A DNA stretch of 41,965 nt, from assembly GCA_022842845.1 (NCBI GenBank), contig JALHOT010000023.1, forward strand, positions 1 through 41,965, in the 5' to 3' direction. Both the position numbers and the translations under genes were made by a program. Of this stretch, positions 22,987 to 32,986 are shown in pieces. The notes beneath the pieces were generated by a model that searched no databases, was not told the DNA's origin, and saw only the letters and a list, made by a program, of their open reading frames with translations. Every line of letters starts with the position of its first letter. Position 1 is the stretch's first letter. Source of the DNA: Cyclobacteriaceae bacterium (GTDB lineage Bacteria > Bacteroidota > Bacteroidia > Cytophagales > Cyclobacteriaceae).

Positions 22987-25965
22987 TTATAGACCAACAT
23001 TAATACCAAAGGTTACTGTTCTCAAGGCAGGATATTGAGCTCCTGAAAGATTACCTGTTGATATTTCAGGATCGAATCCTAAGAATTTCGTAAAGGTTAA
23101 CAAGTTTTGTCCTTGTGCATAGATTTTTACGCTGCTCAACTTCGCCTTGCTGATAATGCTCGTTGGCAAAGAGTAAGACAAAATAACGTTTCTTAAGCGC
23201 AAGAAATCACCATCTTCCACAAAACGGGTAGTACCTGCTCTGAATTGGTTATCGGGACGGGGGATTCTGGTGATGTCACCTGCCTGTCTCCATTCGGTTA
23301 ACAATTCTCTGCTCAAGTTATCGAATAGGTAGTCAGGGTTCTCCACGTTATTGCGGTCGTTGTTAAAAATTTTGTTGCCCATTACAAAGCTGAAAAGCGT
23401 GCTGAACTCAAGACCTTTATAGCTTAGTGAGGTGCCAAATCCACCGAAATAAGGAGTTTCATAACTACCTACAATAACACGGTCAGCAGGGTTGTACACT
23501 TCTGTGATGCTGCCATCAAGCTTGCGGTATAAAGCATTTCCATTATCAGGATTAACACCTTCGTAAGGAACTACGAAAATAGAGTTGATGCTTTCGCCTG
23601 GCTTTAGGATAGTTAAACCACTGATGATTTCAGTCTGACCTTCCAACAATTGGTTAACCTGATTTTTGTTGTAGGTTAAGTTACCAGAGATATTCCAACG
23701 GAAATCAGCAGTCTTGATAATGTTGGCATCAAGAGAAACTTCCACACCACTGTTTTGTAACTCACCAACGTTAGAGGTTAGGGTAGAGAAACCCGAAGTT
23801 AAAGAAAGCGGTTTTCCTAAGAACAGGTCACTGGTTACAGAATTGTAATATTCAATAGTACCGTTCAGTCTTCCGTTCAATGTGGCAAACTCAATACCTG
23901 TGTTGAATGTTATTTTCTTTTCCCAGCGTAAATCAGGGTTGGGCAATTGGTTTTGGATCAAACCACTCACACCATTGTAAACTCCACGGCCGTAGAGTTC
24001 TCTTGCCTGGAAGGTTCCAATACCTGCCTGGTTACCCGATGAACCATAGCTCGCTTTAAATTTCAATTCATTGAAAATTCTGTCCTTCAAAGATGCCATA
24101 AATGCTTCATCAGATACAATCCAGCTCGCACCGATTGAACCAAAGTTTGCATAACGATTATTGGCACCAAAGCGAGAGGAACCGTCACGTCTTGCACCTA
24201 CCGTAATGAAATACTTCTCTTTGAAACCGTAGTTAATAGAAGTAAAGTAAGACAACAAAGCGCTTGGGCCACCTCTAAAGTCAACACTTTCACCGTTAAA
24301 TCCATCGGAAGCATTTCCACCTACGGCAGGAATGAAACCATTGGTGTTGTTACCCGGTGTAATACCCGCTTCGTTTTCGAAAGGACCACCTAGACCATAA
24401 CCTGTAAAAAAGAAGCTGTTTGAATTGCTCTTCACCACTTCGTTAAACAAATTTACAGTCAGGTTGTGATCTTCTGCAATTTGCTTGGTATAGGTGATAG
24501 AGGTTGTACCAGTGTATCTGAAACGCTTACCATATTGACGCACCAATTGACCTTTTTGGCTTGGTGTTCCAGAACCAGTAGCAGTTGTACCATCGGTGTA
24601 GGCAGTACGCTCGTTAGAAGTGAAATCACCACCCCAGTTTGTTTTGATAGAAAGACCTTTTACAAAAGGTACGCTGTAATTCACATACACATTACCAATG
24701 GCCTTTATCTGACCTCTTAAGTTGGTGTTCTCTAACAACTCTTGCAAAGCGTTAGGCTGACCAGAGATCATTTGAGTATAAGAGCCATCATCCTGGTAAG
24801 GTGTTTCGTATGGGTTAGTCCAGCGAATAGCGTTAAGCGGTGTAGCAATACCTGTGTTGTTTTCACTGGTGTTGGTGAAATCTGAATAACCGAAAGTAGA
24901 GTTAACACCAAAAGTGAAATTCTCAAGACCGGTTTCAACGTTAATACGACCAGTGTATCTTTTCAAGCCTGTGTTAACAACTGTACCAGACTGATCGAAG
25001 ACTGAACCAGAAATGAAGTAGTTCGTTTTATCAGCGGCACCAGAGGCGCTTAGTGTGTGGCTTTGCGTCTTGCCAGTTTGGAAAAATACATCGGCCCAAT
25101 CTGTATTAATAGCCGAAAGAGCAGTTACATCGTCATCTGTCCAACCATAAGGGTTACCATTGGCTAACTCATACTCCAGCTTTTCAGCAGAATTCATTAA
25201 CGCGAGTTTATTTTCAGGTGCTTGTGAAAAACCATATTGCGCGTCATAAATAATTCTGGTCTTTCCTTTCTTACCTTTTTTACTGGTAATAACCACTACA
25301 CCGTTTGCACCGCGTGATCCGTAGATAGAAGTTGCGGAAGCGTCCTTCAATACGCTGATGTTTTCAAAGTCTGCCTGGTTAAGGGTAGAGAAGTCACCCG
25401 CGGTGATTTCAATACCATCCAAAATGAAAAGAGGAGAGTTTGAACCAAATAATGAACCCTTACCACGGATAAGCACCGATGCAGGAGCACCCGGCTGACC
25501 TGATTGTGACTGAATAAGTACACCCGCCACCTGGCCTTGCAGGGCCTGATCAAAAGAGGCCAAAGGAACTCTTCCGATGTTTTCACCTTTCACCGCGGCA
25601 ATAGAACCTGAAATTTCACGAAGGTTCTGTGTCGCGTAACCGGTTACCACTACTTCTGAAAGTTGTTGAACATCCATGGCCATGGATACATCGACTGTTG
25701 TGCGATCACCAATGGCAACTTCCATTGTCTGAAGACCAATAAATGAAAATACAAGGGTATTCGCCTGAGCTGGAACACTCAGTTTGTAGTTACCATCCGC
25801 ATCGGTTACTGTACCGTTAGAAGTACCTTTCACGATCACGTTCACCCCTGGCAAAGATGTATCATCTTCTGCCGATTTCACCTTTCCAGAGATGGTTCTC
25901 TCTTGTGCATGTCCTGCCAGAAAACCAAACAGGAACAGCCCCATTAATAGTAGATTTCTCCTCAT
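22987..25965 (-). CDS. SusC/RagA TonB-linked outer-membrane transporter
   Basis: 992 residues. A signal peptide (MRRNLLLMGLFLFGFLAGHA) is followed by a carboxypeptidase-regulatory-like beta-sandwich at about 22-105 (ISGKVKSAEDDTSLPGVNV, with TDADGNYKL), the TonB-box-like stretch SEVVVTGYATQ, and the plug domain to about 235 (VLIRGKGS, PLFILDGIEI, DFENISVLKDASATSIYGSRGANG). The rest is the 22-strand barrel, ending in aromatic-rich strands. There is no N-terminal secretin/STN domain, so it is not expected to drive an anti-sigma cascade. It imports an unknown ligand together with SusD. A 9-base inverted repeat lies ten bases before the ATG. Confidence 0.97.
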   Translation of the reverse strand: MRRNLLLMGLFLFGFLAGHAQERTISGKVKSAEDDTSLPGVNVIVKGTSNGTVTDADGNYKLSVPAQANTLVFSFIGLQTMEVAIGDRTTVDVSMAMDVQQLSEVVVTGYATQNLREISGSIAAVKGENIGRVPLASFDQALQGQVAGVLIQSQSGQPGAPASVLIRGKGSLFGSNSPLFILDGIEITAGDFSTLNQADFENISVLKDASATSIYGSRGANGVVVITSKKGKKGKTRIIYDAQYGFSQAPENKLALMNSAEKLEYELANGNPYGWTDDDVTALSAINTDWADVFFQTGKTQSHTLSASGAADKTNYFISGSVFDQSGTVVNTGLKRYTGRINVETGLENFTFGVNSTFGYSDFTNTSENNTGIATPLNAIRWTNPYETPYQDDGSYTQMISGQPNALQELLENTNLRGQIKAIGNVYVNYSVPFVKGLSIKTNWGGDFTSNERTAYTDGTTATGSGTPSQKGQLVRQYGKRFRYTGTTSITYTKQIAEDHNLTVNLFNEVVKSNSNSFFFTGYGLGGPFENEAGITPGNNTNGFIPAVGGNASDGFNGESVDFRGGPSALLSYFTSINYGFKEKYFITVGARRDGSSRFGANNRYANFGSIGASWIVSDEAFMASLKDRIFNELKFKASYGSSGNQAGIGTFQARELYGRGVYNGVSGLIQNQLPNPDLRWEKKITFNTGIEFATLNGRLNGTIEYYNSVTSDLFLGKPLSLTSGFSTLTSNVGELQNSGVEVSLDANIIKTADFRWNISGNLTYNKNQVNQLLEGQTEIISGLTILKPGESINSIFVVPYEGVNPDNGNALYRKLDGSITEVYNPADRVIVGSYETPYFGGFGTSLSYKGLEFSTLFSFVMGNKIFNNDRNNVENPDYLFDNLSRELLTEWRQAGDITRIPRPDNQFRAGTTRFVEDGDFLRLRNVILSYSLPTSIISKAKLSSVKIYAQGQNLLTFTKFLGFDPEISTGNLSGAQYPALRTVTFGINVGL

Positions 25966-25975
25966 TATACAATTG

Positions 25976-26000
25976 TTTTAGATTATGTGCGAATCTAAAA
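25976..26000. repeat. Inverted repeat in the susC leader
   Basis: TTTTAGATT and AATCTAAAA form perfect 9-base arms around a 7-base centre (ATGTGCG). It ends ten bases before the susC ATG on the minus strand. It may be an operator, or an mRNA hairpin covering the translation start. Confidence 0.5.
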
Positions 26001-26059
26001 AAATTATAATGTGTAAAGTGCAAAAAACTTACGGATGGAAGAAAATACCCTATCGTTGG

Positions 26060-27943
26060 TTAGTAGGCTCTTACCAGCTTGCCATCAAGGTAATTAATGA
26101 AGGATTTGTTGACCACTCGCATACCGCCCGAAGTAGGGTAGTTACCTGTAAAATACCAATCGCCTTTGTGATGGGGAATGGCTTTGTGCAGGTTGTCTAC
26201 TGTTTGGAAAACAACTTCTAACGCGGCATGCATGCCTGCCGGTCGGACAATGTCAGTTATCTTGGCTGAGATTTGCTCGTCACTGTACTGATTGTACAAC
26301 TGTTGAACAAAGTTCTTGTTCTGCTCATGTCCTCTGGCGCGCTGGCATTGTTCGTACACTTCGCCAAGCATATAATCTTTGTTTTGCTCTTTGAGCAATT
26401 CGCGCATGGCGCGGAAGGCGACAAATTCACCCATTTTGCTCATGTCGATACCATAGCAATCGGGGTAACGAATTTGCGGGCAAGAAGAAACGACTACAAT
26501 CTTTTTGGGGCCTAAACGATCGAGCATTTTTAAAATGCTTTTTTCCAAAGTGGTGCCGCGCACGATAGAGTCGTCAATCACTACTAAAGTATCGATGCCT
26601 TTGCGAATAACTTCGTAGGTAGTATCGTATACATGAGATACCAGATCATCACGGTGTTCGTCATTGGTGATGAAGGTCCGAAGTTTGGCATCTTTGATAA
26701 CAATTTTCTCAATCCTGGGCCTGAAGGATAGAATTTCATCAGCATCATCTATAGAAGGTTTGCCATCGAGCAGTACTTCTTTCTGTTTTTGAATCAGGTA
26801 TTCTTCAATACCGGCCATCATACCATAAAAGGCTGTTTCAGCAGTGTTGGGAATGTAGGAGAAGACAGTATTTTTAAGATCGAAGTTGATGGCCTTTAAT
26901 ACCTGTGGCACTAATAATTTACCCAGTTGCTTACGCTCACGATAGATATCCGGATCGTTGCCGCGGGAGAAGTAAATCCGTTCAAAGCTGCAAGATGCTT
27001 TTTCACCTGGCAGTATAATCTGATGTTGTTCATAGTCGCCACTTTTAGTAACGATTAATGCATGCCCGGGCTTTATTTCTTCGATCTGGTTATAGTCAAT
27101 ATTAAATGCTGTTTTGATAGCTGGTTTTTCTGAGGCTACCACCACCACTTCATCATCGGCATAGAAATAAGCCGGACGAATACCGTTCGGATCGCGCACG
27201 ACAAAAGAAGAACCTGAACCAGTCATACCGGCCATGGCATAACCACCATCGAAATCTTTGCAGGCTCGTCTCAACACACGGGCGATTTCTATCTCATTCT
27301 CAATGATTTCAGAAATCTCTTTGTTAGAGTATTGGTTCTTGTATTTCTCGAAAAGACCTTGCACTTCTTCATCTAAAAAGTGCCCGATTTTTTCCATTAC
27401 GGTTACGGTGTCAACTTTTTCTTTTGGATGCTGGCCCAGGCCTACCAGGATGTCGAACAGTTCATCAACATTGGTCATGTTGAAGTTACCGGCCATGACC
27501 AGGTTACGGCTTCTCCAGTTATTTTGACGCAGGAAAGGGTGAACGTTTTCTATGCTGTTGCGGCCGTGTGTTCCGTAGCGAAGGTGTCCCAGCCAGAGTT
27601 CACCTGTAAAGGCTACGTTTTCCTTTAGCCATTGTTCATCCTTGAATTTCTCCTTGCCTTCTTTCTGTGCTTTTCTAAACTTCTTACCGATTTTCTTAAA
27701 TAAGTCGGCTACCGGTTGCTGCTTGATAGAACGATAGCGGCTGATGTATCGGTGTCCTGATTCTACATCTATTTTAATGTTAGCGATACCCGCTCCATCT
27801 TGCCCACGGTTGTGCTGCTTTTCCATGAGCACGTACATTTTGTTCACCGCATAGGTTGGGCCGTACTTTTCAACATAGTAGGAAAGGGGCTTACGCAAGC
27901 GCACCATGGCGATGCCGCATTCGTGAAGGATTTCGTCAGTCAT
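26060..27943 (-). CDS. Long PurF-like class II glutamine amidotransferase/phosphoribosyltransferase
   Basis: 627 residues, against about 505 for E. coli PurF. The Ntn-type Cys is at position 9 (MTDEILHECG), so eight residues would have to be removed to free it. Glutaminase segments HNRGQDGAGIA and LGHLRYGTHG match PurF, but the oxyanion segment reads GNFNMTN where PurF has NGNLTN (Phe154 for Gly). The PRPP-binding loop VVIDDSIVRGTTL is complete, and IRYPDCYGIDM follows. The known PurF reaction makes phosphoribosylamine, the first purine step. I recall long relatives of this kind in other Bacteroidetes, so it is probably a conserved paralogue and may not be the main PurF. It starts 12 bases after the nuoN stop. 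Confidence 0.8.
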   Translation of the reverse strand: MTDEILHECGIAMVRLRKPLSYYVEKYGPTYAVNKMYVLMEKQHNRGQDGAGIANIKIDVESGHRYISRYRSIKQQPVADLFKKIGKKFRKAQKEGKEKFKDEQWLKENVAFTGELWLGHLRYGTHGRNSIENVHPFLRQNNWRSRNLVMAGNFNMTNVDELFDILVGLGQHPKEKVDTVTVMEKIGHFLDEEVQGLFEKYKNQYSNKEISEIIENEIEIARVLRRACKDFDGGYAMAGMTGSGSSFVVRDPNGIRPAYFYADDEVVVVASEKPAIKTAFNIDYNQIEEIKPGHALIVTKSGDYEQHQIILPGEKASCSFERIYFSRGNDPDIYRERKQLGKLLVPQVLKAINFDLKNTVFSYIPNTAETAFYGMMAGIEEYLIQKQKEVLLDGKPSIDDADEILSFRPRIEKIVIKDAKLRTFITNDEHRDDLVSHVYDTTYEVIRKGIDTLVVIDDSIVRGTTLEKSILKMLDRLGPKKIVVVSSCPQIRYPDCYGIDMSKMGEFVAFRAMRELLKEQNKDYMLGEVYEQCQRARGHEQNKNFVQQLYNQYSDEQISAKITDIVRPAGMHAALEVVFQTVDNLHKAIPHHKGDWYFTGNYPTSGGMRVVNKSFINYLDGKLVRAY

Positions 27944-27955
27944 GGGTAGAGCGAA

Positions 27956-29428
27956 TCAAAGCGCAAAGGTAATTCTATTCAGCCAACCCATCAAACCGGA
28001 CGGCATGAAGAATAGCCCTAGCAGCACCATAACCAAAATAAAACCTAAAAGATTTATAAGAGGTGATTTTTTGATGATAAGTACCTGACTTTCTGACTTT
28101 AAAAATGCCTGATAAGGAATTTTTAAGTAGAAAAACAGTGAAACGACTGTGTTCAGCAGGCCAACGATAAATACAAGTAAGTACATCATCCCTTCAGAAC
28201 TTTCGTACGAAGACCATAAAGACGAGAAAATGAAGAGTTTGCCCATAAACCCAGCTGTTGGTGGGAGACCAGTTAGTGAGATCAGGCCTATCAACAGCAT
28301 AATGGAGGCAAAAGGGTAATTTTTCCCTGTGCCTGCGTATTGTTCAATGGCTGAAATTGATCTGTCTTCAAAGAAACTAATGTACCAGAATACCAGATAG
28401 TTGCCGACCAAAAATACCGTGGCATAGAAGAGCATAAAGTGCAGACCCTGCTCTGAGAGTGTGATGACACCAATTAATAAAAATCCTGTTTGCGCGATGG
28501 AAGAATAGGCCATCATGCGCTTAGGATTCTTTTGCAAGAGTGCTGCAAAATTACCCACCGTGAGTGTGAGCATGGCCACTAGCCCGATAATGATGTACCA
28601 CCTGATAGATGCAGCCCCATTAAGGCTAAGCACTTGCATGAAGCGAAGTAAAATGCTGAGCCCGGCCAGCTTAGGCACTACCGAGAAGAAAGCCACCAAA
28701 GGCGTAGGGGCGGCTTCATACACATCAGGTGCCCATGGATGCGCAGGTGCACTGCTGAGTTTAAACAGAAAGCCTATGAGCACCATACAAACACTGATGA
28801 TGAGAAAGTATGATTGATTGTACAAGACTGCTTGCTGAAATGTGGCTGAGGTGAAATCAAGCGTAAGGGTAATGCCATATAACAATGACATGCCGTATAA
28901 CATAATGGCAGACGCTACAGAACCAAACAAGAAATACTTGAGTGCAGCTTCCATGCTCTTCTTCTGAAAACCAAAAGCGGCCAGGGCATACGATGGCAGT
29001 GAGATCAGTTCCAAAGCTATAAAAGCCATTACGAAATGATTGCTCATGCATAGCAAATGAGCGCCTAAAGTCGCGGTGGCAATCAAGGCATAATACTCAC
29101 CCTTTTTTTCTTGTTGTGCGTAAGACATGAATACAGTAAGAACAGCCGCCAGGTCAATCAGAACTTTGATATAGATAGAAAAATCCGAGAGCCGCAGCAT
29201 GCCATTGAATAGTGCCATGCTGGTATTACTTTCTGCAAATTGTAAAGCACTTAACAAAAGAGAAATTAAAAAAGCCATCAAGGCCAGGGCATCGATCCAT
29301 TTGTTTTGGTTAGATTGAATAAGGCTGGCAAATAGTAGTAGTACCACACTTATGCACAACCATATTTCAGGCCATGCATAAGCAATGCTTAGCTGAATCC
29401 ATTCTAATTTATCGGCCAATCCCTGCAT
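27956..29428 (-). CDS. nuoN: NADH-quinone oxidoreductase subunit N
   Basis: 490 residues with about 14 membrane helices. Antiporter-like core segments are present: ALELISLPSYALAAFG, GFLFKLSSAPAHPWAPDVYEAAPTP (read in two parts; the Lys sits in the broken-helix region), and AYSSIAQTGFLLIGV. NuoN is one of three proton-pumping membrane subunits of complex I in the inner membrane. It is the last of the nuoI-N genes and starts two bases after the nuoM stop. The PurF-like gene follows closely. Confidence 0.96.
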   Translation of the reverse strand: MQGLADKLEWIQLSIAYAWPEIWLCISVVLLLFASLIQSNQNKWIDALALMAFLISLLLSALQFAESNTSMALFNGMLRLSDFSIYIKVLIDLAAVLTVFMSYAQQEKKGEYYALIATATLGAHLLCMSNHFVMAFIALELISLPSYALAAFGFQKKSMEAALKYFLFGSVASAIMLYGMSLLYGITLTLDFTSATFQQAVLYNQSYFLIISVCMVLIGFLFKLSSAPAHPWAPDVYEAAPTPLVAFFSVVPKLAGLSILLRFMQVLSLNGAASIRWYIIIGLVAMLTLTVGNFAALLQKNPKRMMAYSSIAQTGFLLIGVITLSEQGLHFMLFYATVFLVGNYLVFWYISFFEDRSISAIEQYAGTGKNYPFASIMLLIGLISLTGLPPTAGFMGKLFIFSSLWSSYESSEGMMYLLVFIVGLLNTVVSLFFYLKIPYQAFLKSESQVLIIKKSPLINLLGFILVMVLLGLFFMPSGLMGWLNRITFAL

Positions 29429-29430
29429 GC

Positions 29431-31050
29431 TTATTTTTGTAATAATACTTTTATCGTTTTTCCGCCCTCGATCACTGTATTGGTAAATGCATCAGCAAAG
29501 GGATTGAGGTAATCGAGTAATAGCTGTGGAAAAATACCGAGTACGATAATAAAAATAGCGAGGGGGAAGAGCATAAGTTTTTCTCTGAAATCAACATCTG
29601 TGAGTTGGTTGTCAAGGTTGATCTTGACATGGTATTGACCAAAGAACATGCGCTGTAAAGTCCAAAGGTAATAGGCCGCCCCTAATACCAAACCAAGGGT
29701 AGCGATAATGGCAAAACTCTCGTGGAGTAAGTAGTTTGTGCTACCTGATTTGAAAGCGCCTAAAAACACCATCAACTCTGCCATGAAACCTGATAAGCCA
29801 GGAAGGCCCAAAGAGGCAAAGAAGGCGAGCAGGGTAAAAGAAAAGTACACAGGCATTTTGCTGGAAAGCCCTGAGTAGTTTTGAATCATTCTGTCGTGTG
29901 TGCGGTCATACAAAACACCAACTAGTAAGAATAGCATGGCCGAAATAAAACCATGACTAATCATTTGGTAGGCAGCACCAGCCACACCCTCTGGCGTAAC
30001 AGAAGCCAGCCCCAGTAGCACAAAGCCCATATGCGATACAGATGAATAGGCAATCAGTCTTTTCAGATCTTTGCTGGCCATTGCAGCAAGGGCTCCGTAA
30101 ATAATGGCGATCACACCAAACAAGGCCACCAGCCAGCTGAGTTGTAAAGCAATATCAGGGAAAATGGGATAAGCAATGCGCAGTAATCCGTAACCACCAA
30201 TTTTTAACAAGAGCGCAGCTAACAGCACGGAGATAGGAGTGGGTGCCTCTACGTGCGCATCTGGCAACCAGGTATGCAGCGGTACCATGGGCAATTTAAT
30301 GCCAAAGCCAATGAAGAGTAGCATGAAAGCCCAGACCCTGGCAGAAATACCAAGGATCGTTACATTATTTTGTGGATCGAGTACAGCATTGCTTATGATA
30401 TGGCTGCTCTGCTGCATATCGATAAAGCTGAAGGAATGAATCACTAATTCAGCATCACCTGTACTTTGTGTTGAAAGATACAGGGCAATCATAACAATAA
30501 GAATGAAGATTGAGCCTAGTAGGGTATAAAGGAAAAATTTAATGGAGGCATATTCTCTTCTAGCTCCGCCCCAAATACCAATGAGGAAAAACATGGGGAG
30601 CAGCATAAACTCAAAGAACAAATAGAACAGCAGGAAGTCTTGTGCGCAAAAGGTACCAATGACAGCAGCATTTAAAATGAGCAGAAGCGTAAAATATCCT
30701 TTAGGACTTTTCTCTATTTTCCAGGAAGAGATAATGGCAATTGTGATAATAATAACAGAGAGCGCTACCAAAGGAAGACTGAGTCCATCGACAGCTAAAA
30801 AGTAATTCGATTGTAGAATACCCCAAATTCCCATATCAAGGGTAATCCAGGGGCGTAGTTCGCTAAGTTGTAAACCTGCTTGCGAAGTGTTGTAGTGACT
30901 TAAGATTAAAACCAGTGCAATCAGCTGAAGGGCACTTACTCCCAGGGCTATCCATCTGAACAATGATCTATGTACATTGGGGGTAGCGAGCATCAGTAAA
31001 GCACCCACCAAGGGAATGAGCAGTAGGAGAGAAAGCAGGTAAGCGTGCAT
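29431..31050 (-). CDS. nuoM: NADH-quinone oxidoreductase subunit M
   Basis: 539 residues, about 14 membrane helices. The conserved Glu of helix 5 is in LFFEFMLLPMFFLIG, and the broken-helix Lys region reads LHTWLPDAHVEAPTP followed by LLAALLLKIGGYG. AYSSVSHMGFVLLG and HGFISAMLF are further NuoM marks. It pumps protons as part of the complex I membrane arm. The gene lies 16 bases after nuoL. Length is normal or slightly long for the family. Confidence 0.96.
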   Translation of the reverse strand: MHAYLLSLLLLIPLVGALLMLATPNVHRSLFRWIALGVSALQLIALVLILSHYNTSQAGLQLSELRPWITLDMGIWGILQSNYFLAVDGLSLPLVALSVIIITIAIISSWKIEKSPKGYFTLLLILNAAVIGTFCAQDFLLFYLFFEFMLLPMFFLIGIWGGARREYASIKFFLYTLLGSIFILIVMIALYLSTQSTGDAELVIHSFSFIDMQQSSHIISNAVLDPQNNVTILGISARVWAFMLLFIGFGIKLPMVPLHTWLPDAHVEAPTPISVLLAALLLKIGGYGLLRIAYPIFPDIALQLSWLVALFGVIAIIYGALAAMASKDLKRLIAYSSVSHMGFVLLGLASVTPEGVAGAAYQMISHGFISAMLFLLVGVLYDRTHDRMIQNYSGLSSKMPVYFSFTLLAFFASLGLPGLSGFMAELMVFLGAFKSGSTNYLLHESFAIIATLGLVLGAAYYLWTLQRMFFGQYHVKINLDNQLTDVDFREKLMLFPLAIFIIVLGIFPQLLLDYLNPFADAFTNTVIEGGKTIKVLLQK

Positions 31051-31066
31051 CAGCTAATTGATATGA

Positions 31067-32986
31067 TTAAAACAATATCCAAAATAGAAAAATTATCAGA
31101 GTAATGACTGACCAGAAAATGTAGCTCTGGATTTTGCCGCCACTAAAGGAGCGTGCCAAAGCACCTGTTTGTCGTGCCATCCAGGCGATACCATTCACGG
31201 TTCCATCAACAATCCATGTATCGAACCACGCCAATAAGTGCGCCATCGTAACCTGGGTATAGGCTAGCGCATGCAGAGAACCATCAATCCAGCGCTTGTC
31301 AATTTTTTCAGTTTTGCTTGCCACGATCAGCCCCGGCTTTTTCAAGATCAGATCGTTTAAATGATCGAGATAAAAACCATTTTGCAGAATGTGATTAACT
31401 GGCTGGAGCGTTCGCTTTCTAAACCACCACCAGGCCATAATTGATACGCTGGGTACCAATATCATGGATAGCCAGGTAATGAATAAATTATGCTTCGCAG
31501 GTACTATTCCTTCCATTAGCCATCCGTTGTATTCTAAGGGATGGAAGGAAACAACAAACCATAGTGAACAAACAGATAATACGATGAGGGGAAGACGAAG
31601 TAAAAAAGGGACTTCACTGACGGTGAGCTGGGTAGTCTTTTGAGGCGTAGCAAAAAAGATAAACCAAACCATTCGCATACTATACACGATTGTAGTTGCA
31701 GAAGAGATCACCACACTCCACGCGAAAATAAGGCGCCACGAATTTCCTGACCATTCAAACAGACTTACAAGAATGGCATCTTTAGATTGAAAACCTGAGA
31801 ATAAAGGAAAACCCGATAACGCAGCACTGCAAATAATAAAGCATAAGGCAGTAATAGGCAGGACTTTTTTTAGTCCCCCTAAGTGGCGAATATCTTGAAC
31901 ATCAAAATGCACGTGGGCTGCATGTTGTGCGCGGTGGAGTGCATGGATGATTGCACCGGCTCCCAAAAATAATCCTGCTTTGAAAAATGCATGGGTGAAT
32001 AAATGAAGTAGCGCGACTCCATAAGCACCTGTACCCACAGCCGCCACCATCAAGCCAAGCTGTGAAATGGTAGAATAAGCTAAAATCTTTTTAATATCGA
32101 ATTGTTGTAAAGCTGCAAGTGATCCTAGCAAAGCGGTAGTGCAGCCAACGATTACCATGATGTCAAGCACCTCAACGGTAAACAGAGGAAACATTCTGAT
32201 CAGCAGAAAAATACCCGCTACCACCATGGTGGCCGCATGGATTAAGGCAGAGACAGGGGTAGGGCCTTCCATGGCACTTGGCAACCAATTAAAGAAAGGG
32301 AATTGGGCTGATTTACCCATCACTCCGATGAGCAAACAAATGCCCGCAGCATTTCTCCAAAAAGTATCAGTCACCGCAGTAACTTCTGTTAAACTCAGAC
32401 TGGATGTCTGGCTATAAAGAATCATGATCGCAGCAATGAACCCTACGTCAGCTATGCGATTGATGATAAAGGCTTTGCTAGCTGCTTTGGCAGCCGCCAG
32501 TTTTTCGCGCCAATGACCGATGAGTGTATAAGAAGAGAAGCCAACCAGTTCCCAAAAGACAAATAGTAACAATAGATTATCCGCGAGTACAAGCCCTAGC
32601 ATGCAAAAGGTAAAGAAGCCAAGCATGGTGTAGTAGCCTTTTTCGAATGGGTCACCTGCCATATAGCCGTTAGAGAAGAGATGGACCATGAGCGAAATAA
32701 AACTCACCACTAGCATCATGACTAGTGTAGTATTGTTGATATAAAAACCAGCTGTCATCGTGTGAGCACCCAACTCGAACCATTTTATCTGCCAGAGCAG
32801 TTCAGGTTGATTCCAGTGGGTGGATACAAGACTCGCTGCCAGGATGGTCGTGATCAATAAGATCAATCCTGATAATAACGGGTTTAACCATCTGTATTTT
32901 TCCGAAATCAGTTGTGATAGCAAGGCAGAGAACAATGGCAGGGCCACCAAGATCAACAACAAAGAAAGCATCAATTCCTGTTTCAT
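31067..32986 (-). CDS. nuoL: NADH-quinone oxidoreductase subunit L
   Basis: 639 residues. The antiporter-like core shows FVFWELVGFSSYTLIGHW (key Glu), FFNWLPSAMEGPTPVSALIHAATMV and AYSTISQLGLMVAAVG, with HLFTHAFFKAGLFLGAGA after it. The C-terminal 130 residues carry the long lateral amphipathic helix and a final anchor helix (VITLIIFLFWILF), as expected for NuoL. It is the distal proton-pumping subunit of complex I. Its ATG overlaps the nuoK stop by four bases, which suggests translational coupling. Confidence 0.96.
   Translation of the reverse strand: MKQELMLSLLLILVALPLFSALLSQLISEKYRWLNPLLSGLILLITTILAASLVSTHWNQPELLWQIKWFELGAHTMTAGFYINNTTLVMMLVVSFISLMVHLFSNGYMAGDPFEKGYYTMLGFFTFCMLGLVLADNLLLLFVFWELVGFSSYTLIGHWREKLAAAKAASKAFIINRIADVGFIAAIMILYSQTSSLSLTEVTAVTDTFWRNAAGICLLIGVMGKSAQFPFFNWLPSAMEGPTPVSALIHAATMVVAGIFLLIRMFPLFTVEVLDIMVIVGCTTALLGSLAALQQFDIKKILAYSTISQLGLMVAAVGTGAYGVALLHLFTHAFFKAGLFLGAGAIIHALHRAQHAAHVHFDVQDIRHLGGLKKVLPITALCFIICSAALSGFPLFSGFQSKDAILVSLFEWSGNSWRLIFAWSVVISSATTIVYSMRMVWFIFFATPQKTTQLTVSEVPFLLRLPLIVLSVCSLWFVVSFHPLEYNGWLMEGIVPAKHNLFITWLSMILVPSVSIMAWWWFRKRTLQPVNHILQNGFYLDHLNDLILKKPGLIVASKTEKIDKRWIDGSLHALAYTQVTMAHLLAWFDTWIVDGTVNGIAWMARQTGALARSFSGGKIQSYIFWSVITLIIFLFWILF

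Noticed and set aside
21509-25965. A polysaccharide utilisation locus
   Set aside because: Only susC and susD are present; no carbohydrate-active enzyme, sensor or SusE/F-like gene is next to them.
25976-26000. A third operator of the LexA-like regulator before susC, because of the shared CTAAAA half
   Set aside because: The halves are in the opposite orientation and spacing (TAG-N13-CTA instead of CTA-N7-TAG), and such A/T-rich hexamers occur easily by chance.
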